A DNA stretch of 8,138 nucleotides from Actinomycetota bacterium (GTDB lineage Bacteria > Actinomycetota > Acidimicrobiia > Acidimicrobiales > Microtrichaceae), in assembly GCA_005777415.1 (NCBI GenBank), contig SXMI01000112.1, positions 1-8,138 on the forward strand. Reading direction: 5' to 3'. Positions within the stretch are counted from its first letter, which is position 1. Every line of letters starts with the position of its first letter. The notes under the pieces are model-generated. The model made no database searches. It was not told where the DNA came from and was given only the letters and a program-made list of their open reading frames with translations. This document shows, piece by piece, positions 1 through 6,007 of this stretch. The position numbers were made by a program, and so were the translations under genes.

Positions 1-1193
1 ACACGCTGATCTCGGCCGACTGCCATGCCGGTGGGAGCCACGACCAGTACCGGGAGTACCTCGACCCGGCGTTCCGCGACCGCTTCGACGAGTGGCGCGG
101 TGAGTACCGCAACCCATTCCGGGACCTGGGCGACCAGCGCAAGCTGCGCAACTGGGACGACGAGCTGCGGATCGGCCAGCAGGAGGCCGACGGTGTGGTG
201 GGCGAGGTCGTCTTTCCGAACACGATCCCGCCGTTCTTCCCGAGCTTCGTCCTCTTCGCCGGACCGCCGCCGCCCGAGGACTACGAGCTGCGACGCGCCG
301 GGATCCAGGCCCACAACCGTTGGCTCGTCGACTGGTGCGACCGGTACCCGCAGCAGCGGGCCGGGATCGGCCAGATCTTCGTCAACGACGTCGACGACGC
401 GATCGAGGACGCGCGTTGGATCGCTGAGCACGGGCTGCGTGGTGGTGTGCTCCTCCCGAACGTGCCGCCGGACTGCACGTGGGTGAAGCCGCTGTACCAC
501 CCCGACTACGAGCCGCTCTGGGCGGAACTCGAGTCGCTGGGGCTGCCGGTGAACGTGCACGGTGGGACCGGCCTACCGGACTACGGGGCGCACGCCTTCT
601 CGTTGCTCCTGTACCTGGTCGAGGTGCCGTTCTACGCGCAGCGTCCGCTCGTGCACATGATGCTCTCGGGAGCATTCGAGCGGCATCCCGACCTGAAGTT
701 CGTCATCACCGAGTCGGGGGCCGAGTGGATCGTGCCGCTGGTCGAGCGGCTCGACACGGTGCTCGAGACGATCCGGTCGACCGGCGCCACCGGAGAGCTG
801 CGCTTCGCCGAGGACGCGGTGCTGCCGCTGTCGGCGACCGAGTACGTCCGGCGGAACGTGTGGATGGGCGTGAGCCAGCCGTCGCCGGGGGACCTGCGGG
901 CGCTCGACGTCCTGGGCGAGGACCGGTTCATGTGGGGCAGCGACTACCCGCACGACGAGGGCACGCACCCGTTCACCGTCGAGGGCCTGCGGGCGCTGTT
1001 CGGTGACATGGACCCCGCACGGGTCCACCAGTTGGTCGCAGCCAATGCTGCTGCGCTCTATGGATTCGACCTGGACGCGCTGGCGCCGATCGCCGAACGG
1101 GTCGGCCCGACCGTGGCCGAGGTGGCCACGCCGCTCGGCGAGTTGCCGGCGGACGCCAACGACGCCCTCCGCCGGGCCGTCGGCGCCGCCTGA
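1..1193 (+). CDS. Amidohydrolase family 2 (amidohydro_2, PF04909-like) metal-dependent hydrolase or decarboxylase, 5' end cut
   Basis: The reading frame is open from the window edge (first whole codon at 3) to TGA at 1191-1193, giving 396 visible residues; only a few N-terminal residues and the start codon are missing. The first visible residues read T-L-I-S-A-D-C-H-A-G, the usual N-terminal strand of the amidohydrolase-2 family, with candidate metal-site residues Asp6 and His8 (visible numbering). A second conserved histidine lies in NVHGGTG (His186, bases 558-560). The strand ending ITESGAEW (residues 235-242) and the GSDYPHDEGTHP motif with the family's conserved Asp314 (942-944) complete the TIM-barrel signature. 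The family includes ACMSD and aromatic-acid decarboxylases as well as hydrolases. These residues do not identify the substrate, so only the fold and metal dependence are safe. No signal peptide is expected, so it should be cytoplasmic. The gene converges on apbE and shares no operon with anything visible here. Family confidence is high; substrate unknown. Confidence 0.92.
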   Translation, partial: TLISADCHAGGSHDQYREYLDPAFRDRFDEWRGEYRNPFRDLGDQRKLRNWDDELRIGQQEADGVVGEVVFPNTIPPFFPSFVLFAGPPPPEDYELRRAGIQAHNRWLVDWCDRYPQQRAGIGQIFVNDVDDAIEDARWIAEHGLRGGVLLPNVPPDCTWVKPLYHPDYEPLWAELESLGLPVNVHGGTGLPDYGAHAFSLLLYLVEVPFYAQRPLVHMMLSGAFERHPDLKFVITESGAEWIVPLVERLDTVLETIRSTGATGELRFAEDAVLPLSATEYVRRNVWMGVSQPSPGDLRALDVLGEDRFMWGSDYPHDEGTHPFTVEGLRALFGDMDPARVHQLVAANAAALYGFDLDALAPIAERVGPTVAEVATPLGELPADANDALRRAVGAA

Positions 1194-1199
1194 CCCCAC

Positions 1200-1247
1200 C
1201 TCCAGCGATAGAGGGGTTGCGCGCGGGGTACGTCGCGCGCGCTGGAG
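1200..1247. terminator. Candidate bidirectional terminator hairpin between convergent genes
   Basis: CTCCAGCG at 1200-1207 and CGCTGGAG at 1240-1247 form a perfect 8-bp inverted repeat. Inside it GCGCG at 1219-1223 can pair with CGCGC at 1234-1238, with an internal bulge at 1208-1218. The structure starts 7 bases after the amidohydrolase stop and lies 24 bases beyond the apbE stop on the other strand, which suits termination from both sides. There is no T-tract on either strand. If it terminates, it is the U-poor type common in GC-rich actinobacteria. Confidence 0.55.
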
Positions 1248-1270
1248 CCGCAGAATCCGGTTGCGACGGG

Positions 1271-2212
1271 TCAGACCGGGGCGATCCGGCCGTCGAGCAT
1301 GACCACCCACGCCCGGGCCCGGTGTCGACTGAGCAGCGCCGCACCGTGCACCGGCCCGGCGAGGGCCACGGCCGTCGTGAGCATCTCGGCGGTGGCCGCC
1401 GCAGGGGCCACGACGGTCACGGCCGCCAGCGCGATCGTCGCCGGAGCGCCGTTGCGCGGGTCGATGATGTGGTGGGCAGCCCGCCCGTCCGTCGTCCGCC
1501 ACCGGCGCTTGAAGGGGGAGCTGGTCGCCAGTCCGGCGTCGCTCAGTCCGACCTGCAGGACCGGCTCGAGCGTCTCATCGAACGGGTTGCGCACATCGAT
1601 CCGCCAGGGTGCCTCCTCGCCGCCGCGCACTCGGAGGTCCCCGCCCAGGTTCACGAGGGCAGCCTCGGCGCCGAGGGCGAGCAGTTCGGCGGACACGACG
1701 TCGGCGGCCTGGCCCTTGCCGATGCCCCCGGGGTCGAACGACACCCCGGCGTCGAGTGCTGCCCTCCGGCGAGCCGGATCGAGCCGGAGCGGCGACCGTG
1801 TCCTGAGTGGTTCGCCGATCGCGGGCCGGTCCACCGTCGCCGTTCCGGCGGGCACGACGTCGATGCGTTCCCGCACCTCCTCGAAGGGGCGGTCGTAGCC
1901 GAGCTCGACCATCGCCCGACCCTGGTACGGGTCGAACCAGCCGAGGGTGTCGCTCCTGGCCGCATCGGCGACCCGGAGCAACTCGGCGGTGGTCTCGTCG
2001 ATCCCCACCTCGGCCCCGTCGGCGTCGTTGAGCCGGGAGGTGTCGCTGTCGGGTAGGAACCGGGACCAGCGTGCCTCGAGCGCCCGGACCCGCTCGATCC
2101 CCCGTTCGACGAGCTGCCCGGCCCGGTCGCCGTCGCCGGTCGGCGCAGTACGGACCACGATGTGGCAGTCCGTGCCCATGGCCCGGAACCGCTGCTCGGC
2201 CCGAGCGGTCAT
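1271..2212 (-). CDS. apbE: FAD:protein FMN transferase, ApbE family
   Basis: ApbE splits FAD and attaches FMN through a phosphoester bond to a Thr or Ser of its target protein, using Mg2+. This 313-residue protein has the family landmarks in order: RAMGTDCHIVV near the N-terminus (10-20), FDPYQGRAMVELGYDR (93-108), FDPGGIGKGQAADVV (159-173), VNLGGDLRV (187-195), an ATSSPFKRRW-type strand (229-238) and HHIIDPRNG (247-255). The C-terminal metal-site segment AEMLTTA (275-281) has Glu where many family members have Asp. The chosen ATG at 2210-2212 lies just before the first conserved strand. ATG at 2179 would remove part of that strand, and upstream ATGs fall inside the previous gene. There is no Shine-Dalgarno sequence, but the start is only 20 bases after the small-lipoprotein stop, so translational coupling is plausible. 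There is no lipobox or signal peptide, unlike many ApbE proteins, which suggests a cytoplasmic form. No NqrC/RnfG-type FMN-binding domain is encoded nearby; the adjacent lipoprotein carries an SGAT motif (see its entry). Confidence 0.93.
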   Translation of the reverse strand: MTARAEQRFRAMGTDCHIVVRTAPTGDGDRAGQLVERGIERVRALEARWSRFLPDSDTSRLNDADGAEVGIDETTAELLRVADAARSDTLGWFDPYQGRAMVELGYDRPFEEVRERIDVVPAGTATVDRPAIGEPLRTRSPLRLDPARRRAALDAGVSFDPGGIGKGQAADVVSAELLALGAEAALVNLGGDLRVRGGEEAPWRIDVRNPFDETLEPVLQVGLSDAGLATSSPFKRRWRTTDGRAAHHIIDPRNGAPATIALAAVTVVAPAAATAEMLTTAVALAGPVHGAALLSRHRARAWVVMLDGRIAPV

Positions 2213-2232
2213 GGCCCGGATCGGTGGTTCGT

Positions 2233-2793
2233 TCAGCTGCTCTGGGAGCTGCTGTCCGGACCCTGGCTCTGGTTCTCGCACTCCTCCGTCGCCTGTTCGT
2301 TCGAGCCCTGACAGACCTCGAAGTACACCGGCTGGCCCGTCTGGCCGCCGGCCTGCACGGCGACGTACGAGCCGGAGCGGGACGCGTTCAGTCCGGCACC
2401 CGATCCGCCCCACTTACCCCATCCGCCGCCACCGCCGCCGGTATCGGTGACGGTGTAGCCCTCCGACTGCAGCGCCGCCTGGTAGTCGGCGACGATCTGC
2501 TGGGGGGTGGCACCACTCGAGTTCGAGAACCGCTGGTACACGATGCCGTTGGCGTTCGAGGTCTGGACCTCGATCGATCCGCCGGGCGCCGCCGGCAGCG
2601 AGCCTGCTGTCGACCCTCCCGAGGCTCCCCCGGTCGCTGCGGTCGTCGTGGTCGCCTCGGTGGTGGTCGGTGCCGAGGTCGTGGTCGACTCCTCGGAGCT
2701 GCCGCCGCACCCGGCGGCCAGCCCGATGATGCCGATTCCTGCTGTCGCAGCGGTGAGCGCAGTTCGCACGGAGGGGGTGGAGGTTGAGGTCAC
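2233..2793 (-). CDS. Small Thr/Gly-rich lipoprotein with a poly-Gly-Trp segment; function unknown
   Basis: I do not recognise a named family for this 186-residue protein. It starts with GTG (2791-2793), with AGGAG 6 bases upstream. The N-terminus is a lipoprotein signal: a hydrophobic stretch to about residue 25, then L-A-A-G-C with Cys29 as the lipid site. A disordered Ser/Thr/Ala/Gly linker runs from about 30 to 72, rich in runs such as TTTEATTTT. A small folded domain follows from about 73 to 162. It has a strand/turn region, an SGATPQQIVADYQAALQSEG helix (93-112), a six-glycine run followed by W-G-K-W-G-G (119-130), and a final strand ending in Cys161. Cys172 could pair with Cys161. The Gln/Ser-rich tail is probably unstructured. 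The protein should sit on the outer face of the membrane. Ser93-Gly94-Ala95-Thr96 matches the core of the ApbE flavinylation motif, and apbE starts 20 bases downstream, so it is a candidate substrate. The usual Asp at Thr-6 is absent (Ser90). Confidence 0.85.
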   Translation of the reverse strand: MTSTSTPSVRTALTAATAGIGIIGLAAGCGGSSEESTTTSAPTTTEATTTTAATGGASGGSTAGSLPAAPGGSIEVQTSNANGIVYQRFSNSSGATPQQIVADYQAALQSEGYTVTDTGGGGGGWGKWGGSGAGLNASRSGSYVAVQAGGQTGQPVYFEVCQGSNEQATEECENQSQGPDSSSQSS

Positions 2794-2799
2794 ACGAGG

Positions 2800-2804
2800 C
2801 TCCT
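2800..2804 (-). promoter_or_regulatory. Shine-Dalgarno AGGAG for the small lipoprotein
   Basis: Read on the minus strand this is AGGAG with a 6-base spacer to GTG 2791-2793. It decides this GTG as the start, and a full lipoprotein signal peptide follows directly. Confidence 0.75.
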
Positions 2805-2861
2805 GATCGTTCGGGACGGGATCGACGCTACCGGCGACCGACCGGGATCGTGCGGGACCGG
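2805..2861. repeat. Pair of 16-bp direct repeats around the small-lipoprotein promoter
   Basis: GATCGTTCGGGACGGG at 2805-2820 and GATCGTGCGGGACCGG at 2846-2861 match at 14 of 16 positions. Their starts are 41 bases apart, close to four helical turns. One copy lies over the expected transcription start and leader, the other over the -35 region of the proposed promoter. This could be a tandem operator. No regulator is encoded nearby to assign to it. Confidence 0.4.
2825..2853 (-). promoter_or_regulatory. Candidate promoter for small lipoprotein-apbE
   Basis: On the minus strand TAGCGT (2825-2830) fits the TAnnnT form of a -10 box. A start about 7 bases on would give a leader of roughly 25 bases containing the AGGAG site. 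The -35 position, with 17-base spacing (2848-2853, GCACGA), is a poor match. The two downstream genes may therefore have their own promoter as well as read-through from the large lipoprotein gene. Confidence 0.4.
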
Positions 2862-2872
2862 GGTGGTGGACC

Positions 2873-4846
2873 TCAGCCGACTGTCCGGCAGGGGCCGCCG
2901 CCGCAGACGTCGACCACCTGGCCGTCCGGCCGGATGAACGACACCAACAGGGCGAGCGCCTGGGGCACGTCGGTGAGCTTGCCGTGGGGGTCCTCTCCGG
3001 CGCGCGGTGGGGTGGGACCGACCGGCGGTGCCGGCGTGTCGAAGTCCCAGACGACGAGCGCGCTCCCGGGCCACGGAAGCGAGGGGATCGGCTCGATCAG
3101 CGCGAACGGTTCGACGTCGGTCGATCGGCCGGGGGCCAGCGTCGGCGTGAACCGTGGCGCATCGATCGTCCGGGCGAGCTTCTCGGTGCTGACGTTGGCC
3201 ACCTGATGGTCGCCGAACGCCTCGAGCAGCAGCACCCGTTGCGGCTCGGTCCGGGACGGGTACGGGTCCACGGTGAGGTGCTGGGCGTACCCGCTGTTCT
3301 CGCCGCGGTCCCACAGGTTCTGAACCATCTCGAGGCCGAGCGACTGGGAGAGTTCGTCCGGGTATCCCTGGGCGAGGATCGGCTTGAACCGGTCGAAGTT
3401 GGTGCTCCGGTTGAGCAGCAGGTTGTAGCCGAGCCCGCCGACTGCAAGGACCGTGGCGTCCCAGTCGCTCGTGAGCGCGGAGGCCGCACCGCCCAGGATC
3501 CCGCCCTGACTCGCACCCAGGAACGAGAGCTGACCGCCGTCGACCACCGGCCCCCCGCCGGCGGTCTGGAACGCCGGATCGGTCACGAACCCTTGGGCGG
3601 AGGCGAGCAGCCGGCCGAGCAGCAGGAAGCCCAGATGGCCCTGCTGCATCCGGTCGGGCTGGGTGCGGAAGAGGCTGAGGTCCTGGAGCTCCTGGCCGAT
3701 CGTGGCGATGTCGGCGCTGCTCATCCCGAGGTAGTCCACGGCGCACACGCCGATGCCGTTCGCCGCGACCAGCGTCCCGATCCCCCGGATCTCGTCGCGG
3801 GAGCCGAGCAGGCCGTGGCCGAACACGACGAACGGCACGGGACCGCTCGCCTGGGACGGGACCACGCAGAGGAACGGGTTGGGCATGGTGCCCTCCGCAG
3901 TGGGGGTTCCGGTCGGCGAGCCGTCGTTGTTGAGCACCGAGCCAGGGGCCCCGTCGCCCGTCAGGTACTTGGGCATGTCGAAGGTCCCCTCGACGAACCG
4001 AGCGGGCCCGACCTCGTTCACCGTGGTGACCGTGAATGGCGGCGCGCCGTCGCCGACCTGTTCCCGGGTCTCGTCCCACATCGAGCGGAGGCGGCCGGAC
4101 AGCGACTCGCTCGATGCGACGGTGAACGCCCACGCCACGTCGAGCGCGTTCGTGTCGACTCCTGCCGTCCGGAGCGACTCGAGCCACTTCTGCTGGTCGG
4201 CGTCGGGCTCAGCGATCAGCTTCGCCATGGCCTCGTTGGCCGCGATCTCGCTGCCGTCGGCGCGGCGCAGGTTCGAGAGGCCGATCGCGTACCGGCGGCC
4301 TTCGGTGAGCGACGTCGCCGGGATGATCCGGAGGGGCTGGCGCGACGGGTCCGTCACGTTCGTGTCGAGCTCGGCCCACGCCGGCACCCGCTCACCCGTC
4401 TCGACGTCGACGACGGCCAGGTTGGCGTCCGGCTTGATCGACGTGGCGATGTCGGTCTGGGGGGTGAGCTCCGAGGCAACGGGGTCCACCCCGGGCACGA
4501 CGGTGAGCCCGATCGACGCCGGGGAGAACCCGTCGTTGCGATTCCACTCGCTCGGGTCGACGGCGACGCCCTTGGCGTTGACCGGCATGCCACCGGCGGG
4601 CAGGTCGAGGCGACGCCCGGTCGGCCGGGAGTCATCGGCGGTGGTGAACCGGTCGTTCGGCCACGGCAGCAGGCACTCGGTCGGGTCGACTGGGTCGCAG
4701 TCGCCCGGCGTCGTCGCCACAGCGCCGGCAGAGGTGTCGGCAGAGGTGTCGCCGGCAGCCGCTCCACCGTCGGTGTCGCTCGAGGAGCACGCAGCGGCGA
4801 ACAGGGCGAGGACGAGGACGACCGATCCGAGGACACGATGACGCAT
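2873..4846 (-). CDS. Large secreted lipoprotein with alpha/beta-hydrolase (esterase/lipase-like) domain
   Basis: This 657-residue protein begins with a short basic n-region (MRHR), a hydrophobic core and the lipobox L-F-A-A-A-C with Cys20, so it should be anchored outside the membrane. An Asp/Thr/Ala-rich linker follows to about residue 48. An N-terminal module (50-330) contains C-L-L-P-W-P-N-D-R-F (58-67) and EWNRNDGFSPAS (100-111), features that recall the N-terminal domain of bacterial surface lipases such as Vibrio VolA. The hydrolase domain starts near 336. FGHGLLGS (342-349) is the likely oxyanion loop. GASQG (444-448) is the GxSxG nucleophile elbow with Ser446. Asp546 in FGDHQV and His621 in DPHG are good candidates for the other triad members. 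Extracytoplasmic ester hydrolysis, perhaps of lipids or polymers, is the best guess; the substrate is not determined. The ATG at 4844-4846 lacks a Shine-Dalgarno but has a -10-like box 6 bases upstream, suggesting a leaderless mRNA. It starts 23 bases after the LLM stop. Confidence 0.88.
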   Translation of the reverse strand: MRHRVLGSVVLVLALFAAACSSSDTDGGAAAGDTSADTSAGAVATTPGDCDPVDPTECLLPWPNDRFTTADDSRPTGRRLDLPAGGMPVNAKGVAVDPSEWNRNDGFSPASIGLTVVPGVDPVASELTPQTDIATSIKPDANLAVVDVETGERVPAWAELDTNVTDPSRQPLRIIPATSLTEGRRYAIGLSNLRRADGSEIAANEAMAKLIAEPDADQQKWLESLRTAGVDTNALDVAWAFTVASSESLSGRLRSMWDETREQVGDGAPPFTVTTVNEVGPARFVEGTFDMPKYLTGDGAPGSVLNNDGSPTGTPTAEGTMPNPFLCVVPSQASGPVPFVVFGHGLLGSRDEIRGIGTLVAANGIGVCAVDYLGMSSADIATIGQELQDLSLFRTQPDRMQQGHLGFLLLGRLLASAQGFVTDPAFQTAGGGPVVDGGQLSFLGASQGGILGGAASALTSDWDATVLAVGGLGYNLLLNRSTNFDRFKPILAQGYPDELSQSLGLEMVQNLWDRGENSGYAQHLTVDPYPSRTEPQRVLLLEAFGDHQVANVSTEKLARTIDAPRFTPTLAPGRSTDVEPFALIEPIPSLPWPGSALVVWDFDTPAPPVGPTPPRAGEDPHGKLTDVPQALALLVSFIRPDGQVVDVCGGGPCRTVG

Positions 4847-4852
4847 CGGCGC

Positions 4853-4883
4853 AACCTAGCGGCGAGCGGTCAGGTGGTGTCGG
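4853..4883 (-). promoter_or_regulatory. Candidate leaderless promoter for the lipoprotein esterase
   Basis: On the minus strand TAGGTT (4853-4858) is followed by 6 bases and then the ATG at 4846, so transcription would begin at or next to the A of the start codon. CCGACA (4878-4883) is a four-of-six -35 match at a long 19-base spacing and lies within the last codons of the upstream LLM gene. The esterase could be expressed separately from the LLM gene. Confidence 0.42.
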
Positions 4884-5943
4884 CCCGGGGCCCGGGGCCC
4901 GGGCCGCCGGGGCCGTCGGAGGGTCCTGCCGGCGGCTCGTGGTGCAGGTCGGCGACGACCTCGGCCAGGTGCTCCGGGTCGGGCGCCCGGTTGTTGACCA
5001 GGCTGACCGAGTCCGAGATCCCGTCGAGCCGCGCTCGGATCGCCGGTGCGATCTCGTGGGGTTCGCCGACGACGGCGATGGTCCGGACCAGGTCGTCGTC
5101 GATCAGCGCGCCCATCTCGTCCCAGCGGTCGTCGCGGGCCAGTCGGCGCAGCTCGCCGTGCAGTCCGCCGTACCCGTGGAGCTCGAACACCGGCTGGTAC
5201 GCCGGCGTCGTGGCGTAGAAGGCGAGCTGGGTCCGGACGGCCTCGAGGCTGCGGGTGAACTGCTCCTCGGTGCGACCGGTCACGACGATCGTGACGCAGA
5301 CCAGTTCCAGGTCCTCGACGTCGCGGCCGGCCCGGGCGGCGCCGTCGGCCAGGGCCGGCACGGTCAGCTCCTGCAGTGACCGCCGGCTGTTCACCGGGTG
5401 GACGATCAACCCGTCGGCGACCTCGCCGGCAACGGCGGTCATGGCCGGTCCGACGCCACCCACCAGGATCGGCGGCACCGAGTCGAGCGGCCCGGGGTCG
5501 AACGCCGGGACCATGCGGGTATGGGTGTAGAACTCGCCCTCGAAGTCGAGCGGCGTCCCGTCCTGCCAGGTCGACCAGATCGCCCGGACCGCCAGCACGA
5601 GCTCCCGCATCCGTGCGGCCGGCCGGGACCACGGCATGGAGAACCGCTGCTCGATGTGCGGCCTGATCTGCGAGCCCAGGCCGAGCGTGAACCGTCCACC
5701 GGACAGCGCCTGCAGGTCCCAGGCGGCGTTGGCGATTGTCATGGGGGTGCGCGCGAACGCGATGGCGACCGCGGTGCCGAGTCCGATGCGGTCGGTGTGC
5801 TCCGCGGCCACGGCCAACGGGAGGAACGGGTCGTGCTTCGCCTCGAACGAGAACGCCCGGTCGTAACCCAGATCCTCCAGTTCCCGGTACAGGCTGCGGG
5901 CGGACGTCAGGTCGTCGGTCGGGACCGTCATGGACACTCGCAC
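4870..5943 (-). CDS. LLM-class F420-dependent oxidoreductase, MSMEG_2256/TIGR03617-like
   Basis: This is a cytoplasmic luciferase-like (beta/alpha)8-barrel enzyme of 357 residues, expected to use coenzyme F420 for hydride transfer; the organic substrate is unknown. The sequence EAKHDPFLPLAVAAEHT (34-50), then GTAVAIAFARTPM (56-68), SGGRFTLGLGSQIRPHIEQRF (81-101), DFEGEFYTHT (133-142), VGGVGP (161-166) and EVADGLIVHP (174-183) are hallmarks of the MSMEG_2256-type group. I prefer GTG at 5941-5943 because it keeps the first barrel strand (RVSMTVP) and sits at the predicted transcription start. GTG 5937 or ATG 5931 would shorten the protein by 2 or 4 residues. The annotated maximal frame extends further upstream but crosses into the divergent gene and has no family similarity. 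The C-terminal 20 residues are a Gly/Pro-rich tail, partly encoded by a GCCCGGG tandem repeat, and look non-essential. It is the first gene of the minus-strand block and divergent from the hydroxylase. Confidence 0.92.
   Translation of the reverse strand: MRVSMTVPTDDLTSARSLYRELEDLGYDRAFSFEAKHDPFLPLAVAAEHTDRIGLGTAVAIAFARTPMTIANAAWDLQALSGGRFTLGLGSQIRPHIEQRFSMPWSRPAARMRELVLAVRAIWSTWQDGTPLDFEGEFYTHTRMVPAFDPGPLDSVPPILVGGVGPAMTAVAGEVADGLIVHPVNSRRSLQELTVPALADGAARAGRDVEDLELVCVTIVVTGRTEEQFTRSLEAVRTQLAFYATTPAYQPVFELHGYGGLHGELRRLARDDRWDEMGALIDDDLVRTIAVVGEPHEIAPAIRARLDGISDSVSLVNNRAPDPEHLAEVVADLHHEPPAGPSDGPGGPGPGPRADTT
4883..4903. repeat. Three tandem copies of GCCCGGG at the 3' end of the LLM gene
   Basis: Copies at 4883-4889, 4890-4896 and 4897-4903 are identical. 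Each contains the palindrome CCCGGG, so the RNA or single strand could form several alternative hairpins. The tract encodes part of the Gly/Pro tail of the LLM protein and ends next to the proposed -35 region of the esterase promoter. It could slow transcription or be a slippage-prone low-complexity tail. Confidence 0.6.
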
Positions 5944-5949
5944 CGCTGC

Positions 5950-5978
5950 ACTCGACCGGACCCCGGTCGCCCTGTCAA
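5950..5978 (-). promoter_or_regulatory. Promoter with perfect TTGACA -35 for the LLM gene, probably leaderless
   Basis: On the minus strand TTGACA (5973-5978) is a perfect -35 box. After exactly 17 bases comes TCGAGT (5950-5955), a TAnnnT-like -10 with one mismatch. Six more bases lead to the GTG at 5943, the expected +1 position. The spacer holds a GACCGG/CCGGTC dyad (5954-5959 and 5963-5968), and CCGTCGACGG (5981-5990), a 10-bp palindrome, lies just upstream; either could bind a regulator. Confidence 0.55.
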
Positions 5979-5994
5979 GACCGTCGACGGGGTG

Positions 5995-5999
5995 GGAGG
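5995..5999 (+). promoter_or_regulatory. Shine-Dalgarno GGAGG for the hydroxylase
   Basis: GGAGG within GGGAGGA lies 8 bases before GTG 6008-6010. It fixes that GTG as the start in preference to the in-frame upstream ATG at 5930, which overlaps the divergent LLM gene. No clear TAnnnT -10 box is visible upstream on the plus strand. Confidence 0.75.
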
Positions 6000-6007
6000 A
6001 TGGTTCG

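Noticed and set aside
573..1502. 309-codon minus-strand open frame across the amidohydrolase and the apbE end
   Set aside because: It crosses the convergent terminator and is antisense to a well-supported amidohydrolase.
2213..2413. N-terminal extension of ApbE to ATG 2413
   Set aside because: It lies within the small-lipoprotein gene in another frame and would give no signal peptide or domain.
2790..4187. 465-codon minus-strand open frame inside the esterase
   Set aside because: Different frame of the same strand; Arg/Pro/Gly-rich translation without motifs. The esterase frame has the lipobox and the catalytic triad.
2984..5218. 744-codon open frame on the plus strand
   Set aside because: It is antisense to the lipoprotein esterase and the LLM gene, whose proteins have clear motifs. 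Its translation is Arg/Gly/Val-rich with no domain, the usual shadow of a high-GC gene.
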